NCBI GenBank assembly: GCA_013398295.1
Contig: VZSF01010129.1
Location: forward strand, 530,603 to 594,602
Direction: 5' to 3'
Source of the DNA: Chionis minor
Taxonomy: Eukaryota; Chordata; Aves; Charadriiformes; Chionididae
DNA: 64,000 nt
Shown here: positions 12,301 through 25,400 of the stretch, in pieces
Numbering within the stretch: the first letter of the stretch is position 1
How the letters are laid out: the number at the start of each line of letters is the position of its first letter
The notes under the pieces: generated by a model
What the model was told of the DNA's origin: nothing
The model's database searches: none
Seen by the model: the letters and a program-made list of their open reading frames with translations, nothing else
Translations under genes and position numbers: made by a program

Positions 12301-15300
12301 TTACTCTTCAAAGTACAACCTGAGTGCAACCTTAGCTTGACAGCTGGTGGTGCATCTTCATAATATCTGTACAATTAAATGAACAGAAGAGCTGTAAACA
12401 GATTTTTTTCTGAAGCCTATAGGAGCATCAATTATACTGGATTGCAGAAGGACATATATAATAGTAGTATTTCTACAACATATTGTCAATTTGCTTTTCT
12501 ATAACAAAGAGCACTCTGATTTCTTACAACATTTAACTGAGATTAATTTAACAGAATCAGTTCTGCTTCTACTAAACAACCAAGGGGGGGAAATGCAATT
12601 CTGGATTTCAATTACTCAAATGCCTAGCTTACAGCAACCTCTCCCACCCCACCTTACTACACCCACTCCCAACCGAGAAACAGGAGAAACCTACAGCCGC
12701 AATTAATTTTGGATTTTGTTTTGTTTTTCTCTTGAAGCTACAAATGCAGAGTGTTTGTGACACACTGTTGTTGCCAGAATGTTTCCTCTAAGTGGCATGG
12801 GCACAGGACTCCTCGTAGGAGAACAATGCTCGCTGTAACACACCATCTAGCAGGCCTCCATTAAAATGTCTAAAGCACATTTTTCAAATTATTCAATATT
12901 ACGGAACAGTATGCTAAAACCTCTTTTCATAGCGACTGTGATTAAATACCACTTTTTCTGCAACAGTTGCAGTGGCAGTAAGGACAGACCATAATGTTAT
13001 GATTGCCAGTATCACCAAAACCAGCAGTTTTACTTCTATCTACTCATGATGCATAGGCTTGACAGTATCTGCTCAATTTATTGATAAAAGCTTTCACTGC
13101 TGTCACCAGTGCAGATGAGCAAACTGGATTATTCTTTGCAATCAATTAAGTTTAAAATGGATTTCTATTGTGGAATACATACGGAAAGCAAAGAGATAAG
13201 AAGCACTAATAGTGTAACCCCTATTTCCACCTGTGGCAGGGGAAATTGCGGTAACCAGTTGTACTTAGATAGCAGTTGCTGTTGTGGTTTGTTATGAAAT
13301 GAAATAGTCAATGTAAAAGTTTTGGAAAAAGGCAGTAGATTCTTCATGATGTCCTTTCAATTACAACATTTTAACCTTTATTTTAACTAAAGCTCATTTT
13401 GTGTATCATCAAAACGGGTTACTTAGAATAGGGCTTTTCTAGAGCTTTCCCTTCCTGAGAATGTGTTCTGGTGCGGGACATCTTTTAGTTTACAGATGTG
13501 ATCATTTTAATCTAAAAACATCGCCATTATCATACCATCAGACTTAAGACTTGGTAACAGAGAGAAAGTTTACATGAATGTAAATGCACACTGGCGTATC
13601 TGCTACCAATTTGTCAGTATATATCACGCTCAGTATACTGCACTCTACCATGTTTAAAAATTAATTTATGAATCAAAGACAAGATACTTTCAAGGCTTAT
13701 CCTTTATTACTACAGATATTTTGTTAGCTAAGTAGGTCTTACATGCATCTTGGACAACATGGGGCCATAACTTCCAAATTGAAACTTGATTTTCTAAGTA
13801 ACAGTGATACTAAAGCTATGCTCTGGTGTAGAAAAATAAATACATACATACATACATACTCACTCCAGGGAGTATGCAAACAGCTCTTTTACATTAACTA
13901 GGTTTTTGAAAACTACTCTGCTGGTGAGTTCCAGTTTAGCACACAATCACAGGAAGGACGAATATACTCTGGATTCAGAATGCTGCCTTCTGTGGGTGGT
14001 AGCAAAGGCGTTACATAAGATACAAGGGGGTTTAGGTTTTGCTTTAAAGGAGAAACTAACTTTAAAATTAGCAGCCAGTTGTGACAATACATCCATATAC
14101 TTTTTTGTGCTCTCCACAGTTTCATATGTTTGAGGTTTTTTTCCCCCTGTATGGCTTCAAAGGAAATTGAACAAAAATAGAAAAAAATTACAGACTGAGC
14201 GTCATCACACTGTATCGTCTATAAACTTTTATTGCGGTTGTGACAGAGATAAGAGTGGACACTTATTTATCTAAAGGACAAAGAGCTATTATCAAAATTA
14301 TGTGATCATGATCCTGGTTCATGAAGAATGTAGCAAATTTATGCTGCCTCCACTAATTCAGAATTGATCATTTTTTACTGATAATTTTCCCATCTATTTC
14401 AGAGATGACTGCATTCAGACTATATTTACACTTCAAAGCAACTGCTGCACTTGGCATTGAGCGAAATCAATGAATAAAAAACCTCTGGCTTTTAATTAGC
14501 TCTTCTTCAGAGGGTCTGTAGTTTAACTGAATTTAACACTTTAGCACAGAATTTCAGTATAATTTGCCATGCTTTTGTCACAGGGTATTTCAGAGAAACC
14601 TGAGTTACCTTTCTACTTTTTTTTTTTGAGTAGTAAAAACCATTTAACAGTATCAAACTGCTATAGGAATCCGTACTTATTGCTTAAACGCCAAGCACAA
14701 GACTTCTAATAGAAATCTGTATTTTATGCATTCACACCAAATATAGAGGCTTCAGAAACATAAATGGAGGATTATTCTAAAATATGACAGTTCTTAAACT
14801 ATGTGAAGATTCAGTTAAGGTTCCTACTGTTCACAATCAAAGGTCTCAGCTGCAGATCATAAAGGAAGGTTTCATATACTGTATGTTTCTTCAGGTGACC
14901 ATTTATACAAATATTCACAGTTAACATATTCAAATACCTTTTCTTTGTTATTGTAAATTCAAGGGAACACTTAAATTCCTGTACTCCTGATACAACACAA
15001 ATTTTTAGCCACTGGGAAACAAAAAAGTACCATATTTTTCACTGAAAAAATGCAGTGAGATACAGTCATAATATAACATAGACATAGATTTCCCTTTTTG
15101 CTGTCTCCAACTGACTGATAATTTCAAGGCTTACTATGGAAAGGAATTTCACCCAAAAGCTAAAGAACAGTCGAACACACTAAGTGATAGACTGATGGAA
15201 ACCACAACCACACTTAGTTTATGGGCACTCAAGCAATGAAAAGAGAGGGCACAAACTCGAGGAGCTGCTATCGCATTTTTAGAAGGCTGCATTTGCATAG

Positions 15301-18300
15301 ATATACCTAGAATTTATCTTGGTAGATTATAAGACAATAGACACATATACGCCTTGCTCAATTGCATTTTTACCATTATTTGACTGGATTTTCCACAACG
15401 TGCTGATCACTTTACACTACTTTCTTCTTGTTAATTTCACTGCATGAATCACATACGGAGCCAGTCGGCTGTAAAACATCAGAAATAGTCCATAGCAGAG
15501 AAGGATGCGTAGCACCATTCATAAAATCACCTCTCTATTTGAGACACTGGCCTTATTTCATAAGATAGTAATACCTTTCTTCATAAGACAGTAATCGATT
15601 CTAAAAACATACCATAGAAGTTGTAAGCCTTCATAGCTCTTTAGCAATCCCCCTGCCTCAACCCTCATTGAGCAAGACAGATTGCTTGCAGGGAAGAAAA
15701 AAAAAAAAAGAAAGAAAAAAAGAAAATAAGAGGTATTTAGTTGGTCCTAACTTCACCTGACCAAGAAAGTTGCAAGCAATTTTGAAGCGAAATAACAGTA
15801 CTAGTTCAACACAATTCGCACAGAAAACCTACTAGTCTCTGTTCTAATAAAGTCAAAGGCTTTTCAGGCTTCGCAAAAAAAAGAAGCACCAAAAAGCACA
15901 AAAATCAACAGATGCTGCTGGTTAATGATAAAAGAGCACTGTAAAAACAGACAAACTTCTAGATGCTAGTGACTTGGGTTTTTTGCTAAAATACATTACA
16001 TATTTTATACATGCATATATACACAGTGGCACATAAAGTCAGAACCATAACGGGTATTTTCATCTTGTCTGAACTTTGAAAGTTCAGATTTTCAGTAAAA
16101 AAACCTGTAAATCAGTTTAGCCCAAAGAAGCATTTTGATTGCCTAATTTAGCTTTGTAAAGGAGAAGTAAATCTTATAAGTTGGTCTCTGTAAGCCTCAC
16201 AGCTGGAACGTTCTAACACTGCTTTGCAGTTTCCAGTGATCAAAGTAAGTTACTTTATATTTAAAACTAAGAATTTCATAATGGAAATAATGCAACAGCA
16301 GGGGGTGCAGTTATCATGAAATAATTACACTCCTGGGAGATTACAGACAAGGCTGTACCCCAGGGGTGTGATTATCCCATGATAACCACATCCACTGAAA
16401 TTGCCTTATTGCAAAAATAATCTCTATTCACTGGTGAGATATTATTCAATAGGCGCTTTTCTAATGGTAAGATTATTATTTTTTTTTGGTATGAATTACC
16501 AGCTAGATTAGTAAAATGGTCCCAGAAGTAAAATAACCAAGCCACCGTGCCTAAGTTAAGGTACTGACTGTAATTATTTTTGTTTGCTGGAGCGCTGCAG
16601 TGTATGTCGGATCTTGAAAGACAGCAGTCTTTTCTCACACAACACAGTTCTGTGCCACAGACGCGCTTTCACCCTGCAGTGGTTCCACTGGAGTAAACTT
16701 AAGTCCACGACTCATTTTTGCATACAAGATATTCAACACTGAATCCAAAGCAGCGATAGCCAATCAGTGTATGCGCAAAGAGGAAGATTACAGTGCAGTC
16801 TTCACTTAAGATTCAAAGACAAGTATCCTTCTGCTGACATAAGAGAATGACAGCTTACGGAATTTACGGGAAAGAAAAAGCCTATATTAGTGGTTATTTT
16901 ATGACGTGGGAAAAAAGTACATAGGCAATCAATAGCTCTTCTTTCTCCTCACAGAGAGCAAGAACTTTAGATTTGTTTTGTGCTCTTTCTGAAAGAGGAA
17001 AAAATTGGAACAAAACACAAACTGAACTTGTATCAAGTGATCTTGAATATTTTCTTTGTGTGTTGAGATACATCATTTACATAGTGTCAAAGGAAACAAT
17101 GACAATTAAAAGTCAAGTGTGTAGTTCCCAAATATCTGAAGAATAAAGCAGGATTTATTTTTTATTTTTTTTTGAAGCACATTCTAATAGCTGACTACTC
17201 TGGAAAATTTCTGTCAACAAAATATCAAGAATTGTTGAAATGCAGCACCTTTGCTTTTTGGTGGAACACAATTATCAAGCGCTAACTCACTGTTCTGTTC
17301 ACGTGCTGTTTCTTTCCCTTTAGCATGAGCTACTCATTTGGATAAAACTGCTTCTGCATTACTATTTTTTCATTCAAATAGGGAGTCTAAATCCTACTGA
17401 AACTCACTGATTTAGACATTTAAAAAAATATTTACATTACCCCCGGGCTTTTATTAAATTGAAGTCACCATTCAACTAAGAGCTTTGAAGGCCCAGTTTT
17501 TGGAGGAAGCAAGAACAGCTCCTGCTATTTCTAACTCAATAATTCGGTTATCCTAATAAAATGATTTTTTTACCTTAATTTTCTGTTGAAAGCTTTTGCT
17601 TTTGACCAAGGAGAAAGATGAAAATGCCCTTCCACTGGTAAGTGCAGTCCTTTATACATGCATAAAGATTTGTTAGCAATACTGTGGCTGCCACTGTTTG
17701 TACTGGTTTTGGCTGGGATAAAGTTAATGTTCTTCACAGTAGCTTGTATGGGGCCTATGTTTTGGGTTTATGACCAAAAGAGTGTTGATAACACAGAGGT
17801 ATTTTAGTAATGGCTCAGCAGTGCTTGCACAGCATCAAGGCATTTTCTGCTTCCCATACTGCCCTGCCAGAGAGCAGGCTGGGGGTGCATAAGGAGCTGA
17901 GAGGGGACACAGCCGGGACAGCTGACCCCAACTCACCAAAGGAATATCCCATACCATACGACGTCATGCTCAGCATACAAAGCCGAGGAAGAAGGAAGAA
18001 AGGGGGATGTTCAGAGTTACGGTGTTTGTCTTCCCAAGTAACCGTTAGGCGTGATGGAGCCCTGCTTTCCTGGGGATGCCTGAACACCTCCCTGCTGATG
18101 GGAAGCAGCGCATAAATTCCTTGTTTTGCTTAGCTTGCACACGCAGCTTTTGCTTCACTTATTAAACCGTCTTTATCTCAACCCACGAGTTCTCTTACTT
18201 TCACACACTGATTCTCTCCCTCATCCCGCCGGTGGGGAGTGAGCAAGCGCTGTGTGGGGCTGAGCTGCTTACCTGGGCTAAACCACCCTGCTTCCTTTTA

Positions 18301-19448
18301 ACGTTAATTAACTCTGTTCAGTAACGTTCCTGAGAGCCGTTACCCTTCTACACTACGGATTTTTAAAGACTTCAAAGTTATTACATGATGGAAATCAGTC
18401 ATGAGTCTTATTAGTATGTAATTAACTTCTCCTGTTGTTCCCAAATTTGTATGTATGAGATGTTTCAGCACCTTTACAGGAGAGCACCTGAAGCTTCTAC
18501 CATTACCGCTCTGTGGACAGAAACACATTTGGGTAAACGCACGAAGACAGCGGTGAACCGAACAAAGTAACGCATTTCCCTGTGTGTTAAGTGTGTTTCT
18601 CTAAAGCAGAAGAATAACAAGGTTCAGAAGAACCAGACCTGTTAAAAGTCTCCTACAGGGAAGCCAGACCATTTCTTGAAAGCTACTTCTGCAGAAATTA
18701 CGGCTGCCAATGTCCTTAAAATACTGGATTCAGAACCATGAGGCCAAGGGTTCCCAAGCACTGATGGCACAGAGGTTCATTACCAGCCAGGAGGCTTTAC
18801 TGACTAACATCTTCCAACACTCTGCTGATGCATGGTGTGCTCTAACAAGGGAGAGTATTTTCAAAGTTTGAAGAACCCTAAATGAAATTCAGGTAGTGTA
18901 ACTACCACGCACTGCCTAGGAAAAAAAATATTATTCAGTTGAGTTTGCATGAAAAGGATCATCTTTTATTAGGATGAAAAGACTATAAATCAGAGGAAAC
19001 GTGCTACCAATTCAAAGCAATAGAGATCTTTTCAAAGACAATCCAAAAATTAAAAAAATTTGCTCTTTAAAAAAAATATTTTCTATGATTTATACCCTAA
19101 ATTTGGTACTTCTAATACAATTAATTTCATAAACTAATTGGTGTCCTGGTATATTCATACTGTACTAAAATTTTATTCTGGTTTTACCTTTATTCCTTAT
19201 TATACCTGCACTTCTCAGAGGTACCCTTTAATTTATGAGATAATATTTATATTTCAATTTCCTGACATGCAAGCTAGGAGCAAGCTTTCAAGGATGACTT
19301 TCCGCATACGGAATTACTTCCTGACCTTTAAAGGTATTATTTGCTCTAATAATTTTGGCCAACATTTTTCAACACTTTCTGAAGAACTGGTTGCAAGTTT
19401 GTTGGGTTTTTTTTTGTTTGGGTTTTTGTTTTTTTTTTTTTNNNNNNN

Positions 19449-19488
<40 letters not shown>

Positions 19489-22400
19489 TAGCTATTAAAA
19501 AGCTCAGATAAATTAAATACACATTTCAGACTTGCTGTATACTAAAACCAATTACTCCCTACTCTTGAAATCCCTATTCATTGTTCTCTGCAGAGGCGCA
19601 TGTTTTCTTCTACATTCTAGAAATGAACAGACAGCGTCTGAAAATTGTACGTTGGAGTTCAGACATTGGAAGCCAAGTGGGTCTGTACTTTTTTTTTTAA
19701 TGGTGCTGACAATCACAGTGAATGAAAACTCTGGACTATTTACATAGTTTTTACCAGTTTTCTAAGCATGAAGAGACACTTATTTGTGATACATGGGGAG
19801 GGGTGTGTGGGAAGCAATGCACAAAGTGCTTTTGGTTTTTTTTTTTTTTAAACCTAATCATCAGTTCATGAAACACAGGAAGGCTCCATAAAAAGATAAT
19901 CTCGTAGAAACTGTTCCTTATAAAGCAGTATTTCCTGCAGTTCTAGCCAATCTAAGTAAGAACAGTGTGGCAACGGATGTTTTTCCAGTACTATAAAATA
20001 ATCAGAAAATAATTAGGAATTTTATCTAGAGACATAAAAGCAGCTTAGGAGTGCCCACAATTACTGATAAAGAGAAGCAAGGAGAAGCAGAGCTTGAGGA
20101 GGTGTGTTAGAGGTGCATAAAGACTCTGCATTAGGGCTAGTAACAAAGTATTAAGTAGAAGTAATGAGAGGAAACAAAGAGCAATAAAGATAAGTGATCA
20201 AGACAAGCTTACATTGTTAGGGGGTGTTGATCAGAACAGACAGATAGTATTTGTCTCTTTAATGGTGTGGTGTCTTGTTAGGAAACGTAAAAACAGTGTT
20301 TTACTCTCACTGTAGGCTAATTTTACAGAGCTAACTACAGATCTGCAGCACTGTAACAACTGGGAAGAACACTCAGAAATGCAAAGATAATTACTTACTC
20401 CTATCCCAGACATCACTAGGACTGGTGTCAAGGTTTAGTTAAAACAAATCAGTTGGTGCTTTTTTTTTTTTTTAAATGTGTGACATAAGCTTTAACACAC
20501 CACGTGGGTGAATTACGAGCTGTAAGAGAATCAGTGAATTCAATAATTTGTGTTCTCACTTTACTGTAGTGCTTCATTTACATACATGGAATTTCCACAA
20601 GTCGTCAATGGAGTGTAATTTAGCTTGTTATTAAATCAGATGAAGTTTTAGAAAAGTTGATGAAAGGATTGTATTCCTGAGGTGAGAAAAAGCAGACAAC
20701 CTTTTATCTGATGATCTAATTAGTGATATTACCACTTCCTGTAAGCCTTGTATCTGCTATTAAATCAAGAACTTTGAACTGTTTTAAACTTTACCTACAG
20801 TGTTTTTACATGTAGTTTCCCTGAAAGAAAGCAGCAATATCATTACAGCTGACTACTCAAATCCAAGAGCAGTGTCTTACAAATTATATATACAAACCCT
20901 GATCTGTCGCCCACCCCTACTCCCTGAAATCCTTCCTCAACCTGTAAAAAAGTCTATGCTCAGCATAACACGCTGTCTTCTAAGTTCCAGAGTTGAAAAT
21001 GAGAGGGCATTGGCGCAGCCTGAGAACATCTAAGTCATTTTACAGCACTTTCCTTCATGCAAAATTCACCATATGTGCTACATCTGTTTATTTAGAATTA
21101 AAAGACGATTTGGAGAGTTACCCGGTGAACATCCCTCTGACTAGGAAACACGCACAGCCGTCAAACGTCGCCTACACCTAGACAGTTCAGTTAGGTTTGA
21201 AACAAGCTGTTAGTGTTATATTGACACTGCAAAGCAGCAATATCACACTGCTATGAATAATGAGGAGTCCATTTTCAAGTTTGTGGAATCACGTGCAAAT
21301 GCCTTCTGCCTTCCCAGACAAACACTCCTGAAATTTATCCACATCATTTGAACTGGGGCAGAGGTGTGGAAGTGTGTGGAAGTGAGCTCTGCAGCACAAA
21401 AGCATATCTGACGTGTAAGAGCTGCACAATATAATTCTGCCACCACCAAATGCTCAAGCACGATTTCTTCTAAGGTCAGGATGAGGCAAGAAAATGATTT
21501 CATGTTATAACCTACTGAACAGAAAGGCTCAGGGTGTTAACTGCAGGACGGCTGATACAACGGTATAATCATCAGAGAGTGCCTAAAAGCAGAGGAGTGT
21601 AAAAGGCACTATTTCCTTTAACTTCCAGGCCTCATCTCAAAGAAATCAGATATCTAAGTGATCTAATTCTGAAAAGCAAGGTTGTTAGTAGGCTAAATGT
21701 GTAAATAAAACTAAGAGCTACTAAATAAAATAGATAACTTGAGGAAAGACAGAAGAAAACCAGATGCTATCAAGTGTGCAATTGGAACGCTATCCCTGCA
21801 AAACGGAATACGCAACACAGCACATGATCTTAAGGTGCAGTACAGCAAGTTTGAAGACTCACCCATGTAACCAGGTGTTTTTTTAACGTGCCAGAATTTT
21901 AAGAATCTTAAAAGTATTACAAACTTGGGTGAACTTAGAGAAAACAAAGTATTGTAAGCAAAAAAGTTACTCAATTTGACTGTTTATATCCATGTCTTTA
22001 AACTGCATCTAACACTCAATGTTGTGTGACTTCAAGTAACAGGAAAGCTAATAGAGGGGAAAAAAAATTGTAGCTCAAGAAGCAACAAGAAGCCAGCCGA
22101 AAGGAAACCAGGCATTTGGAAATCTAGGTTTCAATTGCTTGTCCGCTTACAGGAACACAATTACATATATAAAAGAACCCAAACCTCTCCCTTTTTCCAA
22201 GTGATTAACAAAGATATACTGATATGTTCCAGCTTTTCCAAGCAGATTGCCTGAATCGGAACTGGGACAGTCTTTGACAATCCATTACGTTAATTTTTTT
22301 TGGTGACAACAATATTGTCATTCTGACATAAACAATCTCATTGCAGCTTCTGCATTTTTACCACAGACAGAATCAAAGCAACAGTCATTATGGAGTCTTT

Positions 22401-25400
22401 TAAAAATATGTTACTAATTAGAAAATTAGGTCCCTGTCATTTGAAATAATTAAATTCAAATTGTGGATCCTACATTTGGAATAAAGAAACATTCTCCCTG
22501 TTTCATCAACTCTTTGAAATACGATAAACTTAATCCTTCTAAAATTAAACATGATGAGCTCCCCCAAAATACCTAACCAGCACCTTTAAAAGACATTTAC
22601 TGCCTACCTGAACCATCACTGGAGACTGAACTTGCATTAATTCCAGAAAGGCCAAATAAGGGACATTCTCGATCAGTGTTTACGTGTCCCCACTTGTGGC
22701 ATTTAATACATCTCACATTCCGCACCTGAAAGGGAAAAAAATAAAATTGACATAATTTAGTTAACAATACAACTTAATATTTACAGACATGTCTATGTTG
22801 TTAGGCATAAGAGAAGCTTTTAAACTCACTGAGAAACAGATGATAAAATTAAGAGAGTCCATGTGAATGTTCTGCAGTTAGATAACATTTGAAATACAAC
22901 CAAGACATCCACAGAGTGGAATTTATGTAACTTGCCTGGATACCAAATGGCTGATCTCTGATATTCATATCATCCTTAGCATACCTGTTACACAAACACA
23001 AAAGAAAACAAATACTCAAGTCAGTATTTAAAAAAAATCATATGCAAAACTACCTTTTATAGTTAAGCATGTATCCATTTCAGAGATATACTTCTGGTAA
23101 CGCTAGTTCTAATGTGCTTTAAATATGGATATAAAATTCAAACAAAAACTAAGCTGGTCAAAGAAATAGTTCCAGGTTTAACTAATTAACTCCCAGGACA
23201 CGACAGGATTACACAAGTGACCTGCTCAAAAATAAAATGGAGACGAAAATGAAAAAAAAGAAAAGGATATGAAAGTAGAAAAAACCAATCTATTCAGATA
23301 AAATCCAGATATCTTACTTTTCTCGAGGGGCAACTTTTTGCCATTCGAATTTGTACTCAGTCTCTCCTTCTTGCTATAAAACAGAAAACATGGTAAGTTT
23401 GAATTTTTTTTTAAACACATTTTAAGTAAGTAGAAAGAAAACATAAAGAAATGATGTAATGAAATACCTCTTTAGTTTCCTCTTTGAATTTTCAGAAATC
23501 ATGGAAAGAAAAGAAATAATATGTTAATTACACATGTAAAATGCAGATGGTGTCTAAGCTGGAGACAAAACAGTTCATGCTTTATACTAATACAATAGTG
23601 CAAATACTCAGAAGATGACTTTATTTAAATAGAGTTCACATATAAATAATCAGCCTCTAGTATATGGTTACAAAAGCTGTAAAACTGGAATAATCTTTTA
23701 AACTACACATTGATTTGATATACAAATACAAAAAACTTCAAAACTTTTTTGCAAAAGTAGCAACAATACTTAATTCTAAAATCTTTAAAAAAAGATATTT
23801 TTTTTAGCAAAAATTACTAGTGTAAAGCTGCATTTGCTCTAAGCTTAAGGGATTAACTCAAGAACTTTAGAAGTTAAACCACTGCAAAGTTTGGTCTACA
23901 AGAATGATCCCATCCAAGTATTTTCAAGGGGTTTTATACAAATGATTAAACGGAACAAGTTTTCTTCCTTCCTTTAAAGAAAATACGTTTTCTTAGTTCA
24001 GCACTTATATTCAGAGTTTGCTAAAATTAAGTGACTGATATGAGTATCCACCAGGTAGTTAGTAACTTCCATTTACAAATCTATTAAATACAGTCATAGT
24101 CAGACCCACCAGTGTCAGGTCACCCAGCGGTTTGACTACAGAGTCTCAGTATTTATTATTTATATGCCTTTCACTAATTAACTTCTTGCTTTGGTATGTC
24201 CTATGCTTGGCATACATCAAGCTGATTATGGGAATAACTTTTAAGCAAAAGTGACCTTGCTATTTCTAAAAAGAAGAGTAGGCCAAAATACAAGTTTGAG
24301 TTGTCCAAGTCATTGCCTTGGTCATCATGTCTAGTCCTCCTCATCCAGTGGCTTTGTAATTGGCTGAAGAAACACCTTTGGTCAAGGACAGAATTTCTGC
24401 TGTTGCCAGGAAAGATATTTTATCTGTTTTTCCCTTCACATTGAACTGTTTTTTAAAAAAACAAACAACCTCAACCATTCTCAGTTCAAAAGAAATGAAA
24501 ATAGTGCGAGACCAAAACTATTACATACTGTAAATCTCTACATATTCGCAAAGGAAGAACTAAAAGCCATACCTTCTAGCGCTACCTCACTATGAACACT
24601 TTACTTTAAAATAAAAGACATTATGCTTATTTCTTCAGAGGGTTTTCAGCTTTGCATTACTGTCTGCTCATGATCGGGAAACCAGAATACCTTTCTTTGC
24701 TCCAGGTGGGGCCTCGTACATGAAATTAAGACCATTCTTCACACGCTCATCACCCATAAGCAATCTAAATAAAAAGGACAGAGTTTGGGGTGTGACTAAC
24801 AAAACATTCACTTCAATATTACTTATTAAAAAAAAAAAAGTGGCAGGAAATTGTCATAACTGGCATTTTTTCATTTGTTAAATTGAGTACCAGAAGTTGA
24901 ATATCAAAAAAACCTGAGAGACCAGTCAATACTTGCGCACGCTCCATTGCGTACCACAAATTTCAGTCACAACTGAGACATAACTGAGACCACAGAATTA
25001 CGGTGGATGGATTTCTGTGTGATCCAAATATGATGCTCTACAAGGTTACCTGCTGTTCTGTGCAACGTAACAGATTTTGAAATTAATTACGTGACACACA
25101 CACAGAGGCCATTTAAAAGAAGTTATTGTGACCTCTGCTTAATCAAACATCAATGTATGAGTCACTGTCCTCTCCTCCTACTATGGTCAGCGGGAGACAG
25201 CGTTCCAAACAACTCACAATGAGATGGCCTTCACTGCCATGGGAACAAGATACAGCGGGAAGAAGCACGCGACCTTACGCCAGTTCTCACCTATTATCAT
25301 AGGATTCCTGTTCTTTAAGATACTGTTGCATTAACTCTTCTTGTTTCTTCTTATCATATGATATTTTCTGTTCTGCCATCCATACCTAGGTAAAACAAGT

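Larger units (their letters stand above)
6718..22607 (-). other. CIR1 intron 7 (15.9 kb)
   Basis: By far the largest intron of the gene. It holds a solitary LTR with target-site duplication (10450-11191), a long imperfect palindrome (16284-16412), a second solitary LTR (17699-18290) and a T-tract with a 7-N gap (19442-19448). Apart from these, 6718-10444, 11197-16283, 16413-17698 and 18291-22607 show only AT-rich sequence, short homopolymers and a small ATAC microsatellite near 13840-13860. I see no coding exon or RNA gene in them. Confidence 0.6.

Noticed and set aside
13835..13862. ATAC microsatellite
   Set aside because: Short and ordinary; noted only within the intron description.
17810..18115. 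Open frames on both strands within 17810-18115
   Set aside because: They lie inside the solitary LTR, which is regulatory rather than coding.
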